Assembly: GCA_902728285.1 (NCBI GenBank)
Contig: CACVBU010000930.1
Coordinates: 956,567 to 1,020,566 of the forward strand
From: Clytia hemisphaerica
Taxonomy: Eukaryota; Cnidaria; Hydrozoa; Leptothecata; Clytiidae
Direction of reading: 5' to 3'
Length of the DNA: 64,000 nucleotides
The notes below the pieces were generated by a model. The model was not told the origin of the DNA. It worked only from the letters and a program-made list of their open reading frames with translations, and did no database searches. Made by a program: the position numbers and the translations under genes. Positions 1 through 12,203 of the stretch are shown piece after piece (within the stretch, counting starts at the first letter, position 1; every line of letters starts with the position of its first letter).

Positions 1-270
1 AAGGGGATCAATACAATTCCCTAGAGAAGAACCATTATCAAAATTATCTTAAATTGTATTTTACGTGAATCGACAGGGAAGTTTTCACTGTCTTTTTAAA
101 ATGTAGAAGGAATGAAGGATGAAATTAGTTGAATTTCGCTAGAAAGAATGAAAACAGGAAGGAATGAAGTCAAAATGTCTGAAGTCATTGTATAGAAATT
201 CTCAAACAATTTTAGGCATCGTTTCCTTGTAAATTTATTACCAGTCCCCTCAAAACCCGAACGCACTTAC
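1..270 (-). other. Intron of the F5/8C gene running off the left edge
   Basis: The donor GTAAGT (read on the minus strand) follows the exon that ends at 271, in phase 1. I see no further exon before position 1, so the gene continues outside the window. Confidence 0.6.
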
Positions 271-3176
271 TTGTGTGTTTGATAGCACATCCAAACAATT
301 CAAATCTCAAGCACATTCCACCAACCCATTGAACCGGACGAATTCGGATGAAATTAGCCCGAATCGGATTCGACATCCAATTTTTCACTTCTTGACTTTT
401 GTCAACATTACCAGTGAACATCTAAATATTTAAGTACATAGCAATTATGCGCCTTGTTTAAGTGAAGCTTTATTAGAGGCATTAATTTCCCGAAGAGGCT
501 AAAGTGCAAGCAGCTTCTGGTTCATATTGGAAGTTTATCGTGGTTTGGATCACGAGATTTACGTTTGGCTACGTTTTGAGAGATTCTTCTCCCATCATCG
601 GGCAATGTGGAGGATGTTTTCTTCTTTTCTTCTGGTTCATACTCGTAGAATGAAAAAAAAAGCATTCGTTTTGCACCGCTTTTTATGCTGCATTCTACGC
701 ATAACAGAACAGTTTCTTTGTTATACGAGCGGTATATTTTTCGAGATAACGCAAATAACCCCACCAACAATATAGCTATGGCCAAAAGGTCTAACCGAGT
801 CGAATCTCCTTTGCAGGATTCGAAGCCACCTTTCCTGTATAAGTCGCACGTGTCGCATGGTTTTCTTAAAAATGCTAGACTGGAGTCATTTATAATCCGT
901 GTAATAAGAGTTTTTTAAGGCTTCAATTTTTCTTGCTTGGAAAAAGATTAAAGATTCGCTTTTTGCCATCAGTTTGAGACTGAAAAGCTAAGGCCCTATC
1001 CTCACCTTAGGGAATCCATTCTCAGTGTACATATACCATTCATCACCATCTAAACTGTATTCAACCTGATATTGTTCCACCCACATCTCTTTCGATTGAC
1101 GTCCTTTCGTTGACAATGCAGTGATCCGTGACTCATACGCGAGATCAATCTGAAAGAGAACGTAAATAAAAGAACTACTTTAGAAGTGTAGCATGCTACA
1201 ATCACAACCGAAATAGTAGGCAGTAAACATTTATTTTTGCTGTCCTATCTATATCCTATCCTTTAATGGTTGAGTATGCAGTACTGTCCCCCTCAACCAT
1301 TGAAATAAGGGTGAGGCTTTAGGGGGAAAGAAGTGAGTGGATTAATTGTTTTTTTTTGAGACTGGTGGCTATATATTATTTCAGTGATTGCGACGTCATA
1401 GAAAAATGCATTAAGCATGATTTTGCTTAATTTATCTTGCATAATTTCAAAAATCGTCTACCAAATAATTGCCATGTGTAAACAATATCAAAAAGTACCC
1501 AAGCAAGATATATTACCTGAATATATTGATTTTGGTCTTCCTTTTGAGCACACCAGGCGTCTCCGTCAGCACTGTAACGCGCGCGTGTTGGCTCGGATAC
1601 GATGTAAGAGGAGGTACTGGAAAGCTGATAAGACTGGATCGAGCCATTGGTCATTCCTAGTGGTCCACTACAACCTTTTGGTTTTGTAGTGAAATAAACC
1701 ATTAAGAAGTGTTACTTATTATCTTGTTGTTTTGGGATAAAATTTATTTGATGAAAAAAACTTATCGACCAAGAGGTGAAAATGCTAAACTCGCAGATAT
1801 CTTGACTTTGGTAAATAGTTAGATAAAAATACATGAAAGTTTATTTGGGATAGAAGAAGGTTCTGCAGGCTGAAGGTCCCAAACTATTATCCCTTCAATA
1901 AAACGAGAATCTAACCCAGCTGAGACACAACGTTGTTTCGACATTCATCCAATGTTCACAACGTCTATATAGCGTTAGATGAACGTTGAAACAACATTGT
2001 GTGTCAGCTGGGAAATAACTACCTGCAACAGTGAAAGGTACATTGTAAACAACGATGTCATTTTGCAGACCGTTGTACGATAATTTGACAGGTGTAACGA
2101 TGTGATGTCGTCCTGTCGTAATGTCAGCATCGGTAAGCATTAGATCGTAGGATAAAGACATTGTGTTGCCAATTTGGATGTTATCCGAAGGCTGAAAAAA
2201 AGATCGATGTAGGATCTTTACGAAGAAGGTTTTTTGACGTAATGACCATGCCTAAGGTCCCTTATTTTCTGCGCCAAACTTAAGGCCTTTTCGGACATTC
2301 CATAAGTTATACGAGTAGATACAGTATGTTAAAATATTCGAATTAATTATTGGTCTCTTCAAACATAATCAAACGAGCATTTTCGTATTTTGCGAGACTT
2401 TCTCCCTTACCTTAAGCTGAATTGTATTAAGTTCGTTGTCAATTACGGTTGTCATAGATACAGGGTCTACCATTTCAAAGGTGACATAATAAGGTAGAGA
2501 TATTTCCAAAACAATGTTATTAGCTTCCTGGGAGGAGCTGGAATCGTGTTGAAGCTGGATTGTGTATCTGAGTGAATCACTAGAAAGAAAAAAACAAAAG
2601 AATTACGTTTTTTAAGCATTTTGCCTTTATGTTAGATTCGAAGTCGGTATCGAGTTTATTTTGGCTGTGTTTTCAGCGACGGACATGGTTAGCTTTTGTT
2701 TCGCCTAGATGGACTCATCACAGGGGATGGTGAATCAGCATTTTAACGTCCTCGACTTTCCGAGTCAGAACTGCGGAATGTTCTGCCGTCCTCAAAAAGG
2801 TAAATACATAAGCTTGATAAATGAGTGAAGATAGAGAGTCTATCACCATATTTCCCTAATTCCTTGCCTGGCAGTGTTTGGGATTCAAACACAGTACATT
2901 GCGGTGCAAGTCGTTGATCGAAACCTTTACACTACCAATGTATACCTACACTTGATATTTATAGTAGAACTAATGAACAAGATTTTACCAGGTCTAACAT
3001 TCAAGGGTGCACAAATACCCTATTTTAAGAAGGCACGCGAAAGAAGGCTCGTAGAAATTAATGGTAGAATACAGTATCCAGTACTGCTTTGCATTCAACG
3101 AGACAAAATATACTTACTTTACGCTCATTTCAGTGTATGTCAATTCATGAGATATCTTTAGCTCAAGTTTTACACT
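271..3176 (-). CDS. Extracellular F5/8 type C (discoidin) domain protein, internal part
   Basis: Six minus-strand exons join in frame: 3118-3176, 2411-2579, 2023-2191, 1517-1674, 1006-1149 and 271-421 (850 nt, every junction phase-compatible with GT-AG introns). The last three exons spell a whole discoidin domain. It starts with CSGPLGM, has the strand motif YIQIDLAYESRITALSTKG and the WVEQYQVEYSLDGDEW strand, and closes with RFELFGC; the first and last cysteines would form the family's usual disulfide. The exons before it encode beta-rich sequence (DSLRYTIQLQHD, LEISLPYYVTFEMVDP, TMSLSYDLMLTDAD) that resembles tandem DUF11-like extracellular repeats; that assignment is inference. F5/8C domains bind lipids, glycans or matrix proteins at cell surfaces. 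Both protein ends are missing: no signal peptide or membrane segment is seen, the 5' part lies beyond 3176 and the 3' part before 271. Confidence 0.82.
1915..2012. repeat. MITE, CCCAGCTG...CAGCTGGG palindrome, copy 1
   Basis: A 98-bp palindrome starts CCCAGCTGAGACACAACGTT and ends with its inverse. It lies in an intron of the F5/8C gene, with its end 10 nt from the splice donor at 2022. A second copy lies at 33206-33301. Confidence 0.75.
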
Positions 3177-3430
3177 CTACGAGAAAAGAATAAAATCAAT
3201 ATTGTCATTTTGATTGTAATATTATTACAATTGAACGAAAGTTACATGGGACTTGTTATAGACAGTCGTCACAGGTTAGATTTTAGAGAAAGCTAAACTG
3301 TGATGCTCATGGAAAGAGAGATAATATCCACGAGAGGCAAAGAGTGTAAGCAAGTAAGAAAGGTGAAAATCAGTATTGTCATTTTGATTTCAATATAGTG
3401 GTGCAGTTTAATACGCGGGATAAGCTTATT

Positions 3431-3647
3431 GGGCTATTCCAGAAAAAAATTGTACCCCCTATGTTGAGAAGGTCTGGTTTTTTTTTCAAATTTTCAAGAC
3501 CGCCCTGGATTTTTTCACTATGAAAAATTGGACCACCCTGGATTTTCCTCCTCAACATATGGTTACCACCCTGGATTTTTTTTCCATACCACCCTGGACG
3601 TCACACCTCCTCAACATAGGGGGTACAGACGATTTCTGAAATAGCCC
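3431..3647. repeat. MITE-like inverted repeat (GGGCTATTYCAGAAA ends)
   Basis: The left end GGGCTATTCCAGAAA and right end TTTCTGAAATAGCCC are inverted. Further inside, CCCCCTATGTTGAG pairs with CTCAACATAGGGGG. A related fragment lies near 25815-25985. Confidence 0.7.
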
Positions 3648-3877
3648 ATTACTAATAGCTAACTTATTATAAAAGTTGCAAGGGACTTGTACATTAACAT
3701 AAATCTAGGTTTGAGCAGAGATCCGGAAAAAAAATAAAAGCCGAAGATGAAAAATGAACTTTTACGATGCCCTCGGTCAAAAATTTCTGATAATAAAACA
3801 GCGGGGAAGACCGAGGGTAAGATTTTGACCTCAATTAATGGATTCGAAATATTAGTATAAGTAAAAAAGTTCATTAC

Positions 3878-3903
3878 CGTACAATGTCCAAGATTCAAAA
3901 TCG
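3878..3903 (-). other. Possible 26-nt micro-exon of the F5/8C gene
   Basis: On the minus strand a pyrimidine-rich acceptor (TTTCTTTTTCAG) and a donor (GTAATG) bracket 26 nt. Entered in phase 1 it reads ILNLGHCT and leaves in phase 0, exactly what the next exon at 3176 needs. Short matches like this can occur by chance. Confidence 0.3.
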
Positions 3904-6840
3904 CTGAAAAAGAAATATACAAATAGTTTCAAAAATTTTTGGAATGGATGGCTTAATTTACCTACAAAATTGATAAAGAAAAGAGTGAAAAGCATGAAGT
4001 ATTTTTTAAAGACGTTTTTAAATTTTGAATTTTCTAGCTTTCACGATGGACGGTTAAAAGGATGGCTGGGTAAAAAGCATGGTGGTGAAAAAGGATGGGT
4101 GGTGAAAAAGGACGGGTGGTGAAAAAAGATGGGTGGTCAAAAAGGACGGGCGGTTAAAAAGAGGAGAAAGTATTAACATGATGATAAAACAATATTTTAC
4201 CTTGAAAGACGAATATAATGACAAGAATCTTCATTTTCTTCTTCGTTGGAAAAGTATTGACGAGAATTTTCTTTATTAAAAGTAATAATTATTGTATTCG
4301 TTTATCCTTGACTTTTAAATATGATGTAAAATTATTTCACTGGAATAATTTTGGTATTGAATCAATCATGTCCATTAGAAATATATATACAGTATATTAC
4401 ATTTTTTTCATTTAGTCATTTCTGAAGACTTCCAATTAATATTACTCAAGGTTTTTCCCCTTATGGTGATTCCTTCTATTCAAGTAACAATGAGCCAATC
4501 AAAAGAGATGTTGCAAAAATAAATAAAGAGGTGGAAATGAAGAAAATTTGAAAGAAATAAAAGAATATTTCCTGAAATTCGTGGATTTTTGAAATCCCAC
4601 CTATCAATAAAGTAACGAACATTTTTTATATGAAAACTCTAACCTCAGCACAGTATGAAACTGCTCAATAGAAAGCATAAAAAACCTCAATTTTTCGATC
4701 CAAAGTATATTAAAACTCTATTTTTTCGGTTATGAAATCCACATTTCTTTTTTTCGGATAGTTATGTCTTCAATGAAGATGTTTGAGGCCTGATACTCTC
4801 ATAGGGTCTCCATAAAATATTCATGAAAAATTTAAAATTAATTTTATATTACGATTTAAATGTTTTTTTTTTTATTTAAACATTGCACTTATAAGCATAT
4901 CTAGGCTCAGATAAATGGCAGAAATTTAAGGATTTAAGCATATACTAAATATTACCTTGAGCCTACGGAAAATCTATTTTCCTGATTTTAGCTGATTTTA
5001 GCTGGGATTTTACGGATTTTCAGAATTTCCCTAAAACTTTGCTTAATACATAAGAATCATTCAAGTATTTTTAGGTCTTGTCAATCATTCGATCTAAGCA
5101 TCTTCGAGTCTGTTTTTGGATATTTGTATATTTTATAAAAAACATTTATTCTTAGATTTTTACCTAAAGTGAAATGTATCTTTACGATGAAGAAAATGAT
5201 GAAGTCATAAAATAAGACGTTTCGTAACAAACAGCGTCACTTCATTTCGAGTTTTCAAGAAAATTAATATACCGTTCAATCGTTCGTCTTTTTTTCAATG
5301 CAGTCAGTGAACCCCCTGGATATCTTTTCTGAAAACCCCGAATATCTTGCTTTAGAGAGATGCTTTACTATCGGAATAGCTGCTTTCGGGTATTAAGCTC
5401 TTCAAGAAAGAAATTTTAATAACCGGGTGTGTCAAAACGAATAGTTAAACTCTCTATAAATAAAATTTCTCAAGCTCTATTTCTCAAATATCTTTCATCT
5501 AATAGGGAGCCATTCTTAAGGACCCTGGACAACGATTTCCAGAGTGGATTTTGTTTGCTCATTCGAAAGAAAAATATGTATTTAAAAACTTTTTTGAAAG
5601 GGTAATCAAATAAGGCCAAGCAAATTTGACTGACGTCACAACCGAAAACCCTTGGGATCCGAAATTTGACGAACATTCAAATTTGCTAAAACTTAAAACC
5701 ACTTAAACCATTAGAAAGCTCTCAAAAACTATATAAATCACTTTCAAGCGAATATGGTCGATCCCTCAACTTAACTTAAGAAAAGCGGCATCAAAGTGAC
5801 ATTATCTAAACGTTTGGCGCTCATTTTCTCGAGCTATGCATTGAGAAATCGCCCATACCTACCATAATTTGAAATAAAGTCTTTTCTTCTGAATTATCGG
5901 ACGAAAATCCGAATGGAAAAACCGTAGCTATTAGATCATTGGAATATCCAAAAGTAAACCTATAGTATCTGAGAGGACAAAAATAAAAACCAACTCACTA
6001 GCTCAATGTTTATTTGGGTCAACTATAAATAGTTTAATATTTCATCATTTCTATCATTTTTAATTCTCTTTTTCATCAACATTCAAACGATTTTAAATTC
6101 TGATTAAAATTATTCTCCATAATTTGATTCAAAGATAAAAAAACCTAGCCTGTCTCAGGAAGAACTACAATTTGATTCGCCGAACGCGGCCGAACGACTT
6201 CTCACATCAAGGAATTATTATAGACACTGGAAAAACAACTAGCTGATTTTTGCCAATTTCTCATTATTGTTCACCCTCCTTCCACCATTAAATGATTTTT
6301 CGTAGTATTATTTTTGCAGTTCCTCATCAAAGAGTACTTATCCAATTCCCAAAAGAGACTTTAAGCTTTCCTCCGAGATTCAAACTCAGTTAGTTGATTG
6401 CTAATGATATGTCGTTATGACGTTTTATATTGCGAGAATAATGCAAAAACATCCTATGTATAAGAAATTGAATATTGACACCAGAAATTTTCAAACTTCG
6501 ACCTTAAAAAAACCACCGTGCCACCACGTGCCACTAAAAGATTTTCATACCACAGTGGAGCTATGAGACTCACGTCTAACATATGTCAATCTCAGCTCTT
6601 CTCGGAGAAATATTGGAAAGATATTCCCAGTTCAAAATTTCGTGTCATTATAAGCATTTTTGTTTGATTTTACTCGTCTGATTATTTTCTTCTCACATCA
6701 GATTTCATAAATGTATTCGATTTTCAAACTTTTGGCCAGCAAAAGTACGAATAGAAAAAGTTAGAGAACTCTTTAGAGTCCTTCGAGCCGCCATGACAGT
6801 TGTCCTTTGCGGACAAAGCCTGTACATCGATTGTTTTCTG
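3904..6840. other. Gene-free AT-rich stretch
   Basis: Apart from the minisatellite I see no convincing exon, RNA gene or transposon with clear ends. Open frames here are short and of low-complexity composition. The 5' exons of the F5/8C gene may lie here but I could not place them. Confidence 0.5.
4045..4162. repeat. Minisatellite, about 17-bp unit
   Basis: About six imperfect tandem copies of a unit like GGGTGGTGAAAAAGGAC. No coding potential. Confidence 0.7.
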
Positions 6841-6853
6841 AAACAATGGAAAT

Positions 6854-7543
6854 GTGTATTTATGATACACTTTACAGATATTTTGAAAATAACAACTTAT
6901 TTTCTCCTTGTCAGTCTGGTTTTCGGGAGGGGGATTCCTGCATTTCTCAGTTGTTATCGTATATGACCGCCCAGGAAATGCTACCTTTGTGCAGAAGCTT
7001 GAATCTATTCAATATAATGCCTGCCTTGCTATAACAGGCTGTTTTCGTGGAACGTCTCAAGAAAAACTATATTCAGAACTTGGTCTTGAAAGTCTTGCTG
7101 ACAGGCGCTTTGCTAGAAGAATGACATTCTTCTATGGAATTATTAACAATTTAGCCCCTTCGTATTTACGTAACTACCTGCCAGTAAGACTTACAGCACC
7201 AGGTGGCCTTAGAACAAGAAATCCTATTCATCCTCTTAATATACGAACTGAACGTTTCCGTAACACTTTTTTTCCGTACTGCATATCTCAGTGGAATGTT
7301 CTGGGAGGTAATATACGAGATCTACCTTCAATTAAAACTTTCAAAAAAGCAATCTATGAATTTTTGAGACCCAAGCAATCCCATGTTTTTGATGTTCCTG
7401 ACATTCAAGGAGTGATCTTTCTTAATCGACTTCGGGTCGGTTTCAGCCATCTCAACGAGCATAAATTTAGACATGGCTTCCGCGACACTTTAGACCCTTT
7501 CTGTGGTTGCCGAACTAACTCTGTTGAAAACACTCAACACTTT
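6854..7543 (+). pseudogene. LINE reverse-transcriptase/C-terminal region, 5' fragment
   Basis: Two frames are needed: RT block 2 ends near CISQLL, then the frame from about 6930 gives VIVYDRPGNATF and continues through FSHLNEHKFRHGFRD to TQHF. The catalytic YxDD block is absent because of the internal deletion, so this copy is dead. The reading frame resumes at 11380 as TQHFLLHCSIYSHSRQSLFD. Confidence 0.8.
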
Positions 7544-7853
7544 ATTTTTTTCTCCAAGCCACTAAATCATGATTCAAAATAAATAAACAACACAAAAATT
7601 TGATTTTATTCAAACAAAGCTTTTCGAGTCTTAACTGCTCATCATCAGGTTAAAAATGACATTTCTAGGTTGAAAAATGTATCTACATATCATACAAAAA
7701 AATTGATTCTAGGATAAAAGGCTAATTAAAAGGGTCTATTAAAACAATATAAAACAATAAAAGAATTTTCAAAGGAGGCAATAAATCGTAAATTAATGGT
7801 TAAAACACATTGGGGAATTGATGACGTGAAGAGACGCAATGGGAGATTATTCT

Positions 7854-8264
7854 CTAGGTAATACCATTTCTAAATAATTGTAATTTTTTAATGTCTTTTT
7901 GATCATTAATTGATGGCTTTAAAGTCATTATAAAATATGCTTCCAGGATCTTCCTTTTTCTTGCAAATGACGGGGCTTTGCTAATGACTTTCCAAGTAAA
8001 TGAATGATCTGGATTTTCGATGAGATGTTTTTGAAGGTTCTGATCTTCCTGAATTGCCATTGTGTTCCTTCCATCTTGTTTCGTTCGGCATTTCGGGTAG
8101 TTTCCCCAATGTATACTGCTTTGCAAAGAACATTCTCCTTTGTAAATAACATTACTTGGATGACGAACTTTATCTTTCACGCGAAATAGACTTCTCAATT
8201 TCGTGGTTTTCCAAGTATAAATTATTTCAACTTTTTTCGTTAGTGAACTTTCGTAAATTTGCAA
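7854..8264 (-). pseudogene. Penelope GIY-YIG endonuclease region, left copy (frameshifted)
   Basis: Reads in frame from the RT tail (VEIIYTWKTTKLRSLFRVKD) through VIYKGECS, then shifts frame inside the YIG motif, so the endonuclease is broken. Downstream KRKILEAYFIMTLK carries the glutamate helix typical of the family. Confidence 0.8.
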
Positions 8265-8634
8265 TGACAGTTTTCATCATTGATTCATTTTTTAGGGCAG
8301 TAAGGAATTTTAAAGAAAACTTTACTTTTCTTTTTCCGTTACAATTTCTTCTTTGAATAACCACGTTGGAATAATGTTTTCCGTTTCTTCCTTTGAATTA
8401 CGGAATGATCTGATTTGAGATTCGACGAACTTTTCAGGATAACCGGCATTTGAATATTTAGATCTGATTCTAACTAGCTCATCCTTGAATGACGTTGCGA
8501 TACGATATGCTCTACTAAGTTCCCCTTTGATGACACTTCGTTTGTATTGTAACGGTACTTTGGATGACCAGTGAAAAGGTAATTTCGTTTCTTTCTTTAC
8601 GACTTTAAATTTTGCGGTTCCATTTGGTAATCTG

Positions 8635-9327
8635 CTAATTGAAGTATCTAAGAATGTTTTTGGATTTTCTTCGATTGTGAATTTTTATGTTTTTGTGGTG
8701 GTTGTTAAGGGAGTCGTAAAGTGTGTCGATTTGACCTTTCTTTCGTCTGACATAGGTGTCGTCAATGTATCTCCGGTAAAATAGTGGTTTTGAAGGTTTA
8801 ACGATTAATTGTTCCATTTGATTCATGAAACAGCCAGTAAATACTACCGATAGCGGTCCACCCATTGAAACACCATCGGTCTGTTTTGTAAAGTTTTTTT
8901 TTGCTGTGAAAATACATTCGGTTGTCGATTTCAATAGTAATTTTCTAAAAATGCTTTCTTTGCAAATGGGTTTTAGTTTATTTTCAGTGTAAATTTCAGT
9001 GCAAATAAAATCAATAGTGTCTTTTATCGGGACACTTGTAAAGAGTGATTCTACATCATAACTAACTTCTTCTTCATCATGTTTTAACGCGGGAAGTTCT
9101 TTCAGTAAGTGTGGGAAAGTTTGTGTGTCTTTAATTACGAATTCATTGTCTGCTATTGGTTTTAAGTATTCTCCAATGATTTTTCCTGCTTGGTAATAAC
9201 AGGTTCCGGTTTGGTCGATGATAGGTCTAAGTTTCAAATCTACGAGGTTAACGTCATTGATATCTTTGAACTTGTGGGTTTTTGCACTTGCGAAAAATCT
9301 AGCCGGTTGGTTATTTGATGGATACAT
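8635..9327 (-). pseudogene. Penelope reverse transcriptase, left copy (partial)
   Basis: Shows SYDVESLFTSVP (motif A), TDGVSMGGPLSVVF and RRYIDDTYV (motif C) of Penelope-type RT. The frame breaks after KNIKIHN, where the right copy reads KNIKFTIEENPKTFLDTS. The N-terminal part is absent because this arm starts at about 9371. Confidence 0.85.
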
Positions 9328-9379
9328 CTTTTTGTAATCTGGATGTTTTTGGAAATGTCGTAGTAAGAAACGTTTACCA

Positions 9380-11090
9380 GTCCAAAGATGATACCTTCAA
9401 ATTAACTAGAGAGTTACGAGAAAACGAAAACATTGTAATTTTATCCGGAGATAAAGATACAAGTATAACAATCCTTACCAAATCGGATTACCAAGAAAAA
9501 GTTCAAAAGATGATCGATGAGGGGATCAAAGATGGCAAGTACAAATCTGTTGATGATACTGTTTATAAGGACTTATCCAGTTTCCAAGGTTTCTTACTAC
9601 GACATTTCCAAAAAACATCCAGATTACAAAAAGATGTATCCATCAAATAACCAACCGGCTAGATTTTTCGCAAGTGCAAAAACCCACAAGTTCAAAGATA
9701 TCAATGACGTTAACCTCGTAGATTTGAAACTTAGACCTATCATCGACCAAACCGGAACCTGTTATTACCAAGCAGGAAAAATCATTGGAGAATACTTAAA
9801 ACCAATAGCAGACAATGAATTCGTAATTAAAGACACACAAACTTTCCCACACTTACTGAAAGAACTTCCCGCGTTAAAACATGATGAAGAAGAAGTTAGT
9901 TATGATGTAGAATCACTCTTTACAAGTGTCCCGATAAAAGACACTATTGATTTTATTTGCACTGAAATTTACACTGAAAATAAACTAAAACCCATTTGCA
10001 AAGAAAGCATTTTTAGAAAATTACTATTGAAATTGACAACCGAATGTATTTTCACAGCAAATGAAAAACTTTACAAACAGACCGATGGTGTTTCAATGGG
10101 TGGACCGCTATCGGTAGTATTTACTGGCTGTTTCATGAATCAAATGGAACAATTAATCGTTAAACCTTCAAAACCACTATTTTACCGGAGATACGTTGAC
10201 GACACCTATGTCAGACGAAAGAAAGGTCAAATCGACACACTTTACGACTCCCTTAACAACCACCACAAAAACATAAAATTCACAATCGAAGAAAATCCAA
10301 AAACATTCTTAGATACTTCAATTAGCAGATTACCAAATGGAACCGCAAAATTTAAAGTCGTAAACAAAGAAACGAAATTACCTTTTCACTGGTCATCCAA
10401 AGTACCGTTACAATACAAACGAAGTGTCATCAAAGGGGAACTTAGTAGAGCATATCGTATCGCAACGTCATTCAAGGATGAGCTAGTTAGAATCAGATCT
10501 AAATATTCAAATGCCGGTTATCCTGAAAAGTTCGTCGAATCTCAAATCAGATCATTCCGTAATTCAAAGGAAGAAACGGAAAACATTATTCCAACGTGGT
10601 TATTCAAAGAAGAAATTGTAACGGAAAAGAAAAGTAAAGTTTTCTTTAAAATTCCTTACTGCCCTAAAAATGAATCAATGATGAAAACTGTCATTGCAAA
10701 TTTACGAAAGTTCACTAACGAAAAAGTTGAAATAATTTTAATACTTGGAAAACCACGAAATTGAGAAGTCTATTTCGCGTGAAAGATAAAGTTCGTCATC
10801 CAAGTAATGTTATTTACAAAGGAGAATGTTCTTGCAAAGCAGTATACATTGGGGAAACTACCCGAAATGCCGAAACAAGATGGAAGGAACACAATGGCAA
10901 TTCAGGAAGATCAGAACCTTCAAAACATCTCATCGAAAATCCAGATCATTCATTTACTTGGAAAGTCATTAGCAAAGCCCCGTCATTTGCAAGAAAAAGG
11001 AAGATCCTGGAAGCATATTTTATAATGACTTTTAAAGCCATCAATTAATGATCAAAAAGACATTAAAAAATTACAATTATTTAGAAATGG
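9380..11090 (+). pseudogene. Penelope RT plus GIY-YIG endonuclease, right copy (frameshifted)
   Basis: The N-terminal block (RELRENENIVILSGDKDTSI) ends in one frame near 9650. The RT core is open at 9517-10764 with YVDD in RRYVDDTYV and DGVSMGGPLSVVF. Two extra bases near 10752, compared with the left copy, shift the frame, so the endonuclease (10761-11048) is separated. It holds CSCKAVYIGETTRNAETRW and KILEAYF, that is, the YIG region, Arg and Glu of GIY-YIG nucleases. The right copy is more complete than the left, but neither is intact. Confidence 0.87.
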
Positions 11091-11391
11091 TATTACCTAG
11101 AGAATAATTTCCCATTGCGTCTCTTCACGTCATCAATTCCCCAATGTGTTTTAACCATTAATTTACGATTTATTGCCTCCTTTGAAAATTCTTTTATTGT
11201 TTTATATTGTTTTAATAGACCCTTTTAATTAGCCTTTTATCCTAGAATCAATTTTTTGTATGATATGTAGATACATTTTTCAACCTAGAAATGTCATTTT
11301 TAACCTGATGATGAGCAGTTAAGACTCGAAAAGCTTTGTTTGAATAAAATCAAATTTTTGTGTTGTTTATTTATTTTGAACTCAACACTTT

Positions 11392-11610
11392 CTTCTGCAC
11401 TGCTCTATATATTCCCATTCAAGACAATCTTTGTTCGACAAACTTCAGACCCTAGGCATTATTTTTCATCCGCCACTTAACCCTCCTTTTTTCTGTCGGC
11501 TTTTATTATATGGGGATGAAAGTTTGACTTCAAATCTAAATAAATCGATTCTTTGTTCTGTTGTTGAATTTCTTAACGAAACTGGAAGGTTTAGCGGTGC
11601 TTTATTTTAG
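11392..11610 (+). pseudogene. LINE C-terminus, 3' fragment after the Penelope insertion
   Basis: Continues the frame of the fragment that ends at 7543 and stops at TAG 11608-11610; the untranslated region follows up to the foldback element at 11785. Confidence 0.8.
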
Positions 11611-11784
11611 GCTTTTACCTAACAACTGTAGCTTCCTTCTCCAAGATTTTTTCTTTTTATTTTCTTTATTTACTTATTTATTTATTTTTTACATAGTCTA
11701 GTACCTCTGGCGATATAACGTTAGTTCCTAGCGGGGGGAGGGACTATATTTTATGTTTAAGTAATGTTTTGTAATATATGTTCG

Positions 11785-12203
11785 GGCATACCGGATAAGT
11801 GGGATGGGGGAACCTGGGAACCTAAAGTGGGAACCTAAATGAACACCTGAAAAGTGGGATGGGGGAACCTAAGTGGGAACCTAAATGAACACCTGAAAAG
11901 TGGGATGGGGGAACCTAAGTGGGAACCTAAATGAACACCTGAAAAGTGGGATGGGGGAACCTAAGTGGGAACCAAAATGAACACCGAAAAAGTGGATGGG
12001 GGAACCTAAGTGGGAACCTAAATGAACACCGGAAAAGTGGGATGGGGAACCTAAGTGGGAACCTAAAGAACACCGGAAAGTGGGATGGGGGAACCTAAGT
12101 GGGAACCTAAATGAACACCGGAAAAGTGGGATGGGGGAACCTAAGTGGGAACCTAAATGAACACCGGAAAAGTGGGATGGGGGAACCTAAATGGGAACCT
12201 AAG
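11785..12203 (+). repeat. Left inverted end of foldback 1: 46-bp tandem repeats
   Basis: About eight copies of a 46-bp unit containing GAACACCGGAAAAGTGGGAT and GGGGGAACCTAAGTGGGAA. Some copies carry CCTGAAAAG in place of CCGGAAAAG. Confidence 0.9.

Larger units (their letters stand above)
7544..11379. mobile_element. Penelope-like element pair forming a 1.8-kb inverted repeat
   Basis: ACTCAACACTTT is duplicated at 7532-7543 and 11380-11391. Inside, arms 7572-9371 (minus) and 9587-11379 (plus) are nearly identical inverted copies around a unique spacer of about 215 bp. Each arm carries the RT C-terminal part and a GIY-YIG endonuclease region. About 28 bp at the left (7544-7571) is outside the palindrome. 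The layout, an inverted 5'-truncated copy joined to a longer copy, is known for Penelope-like elements. Confidence 0.88.
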
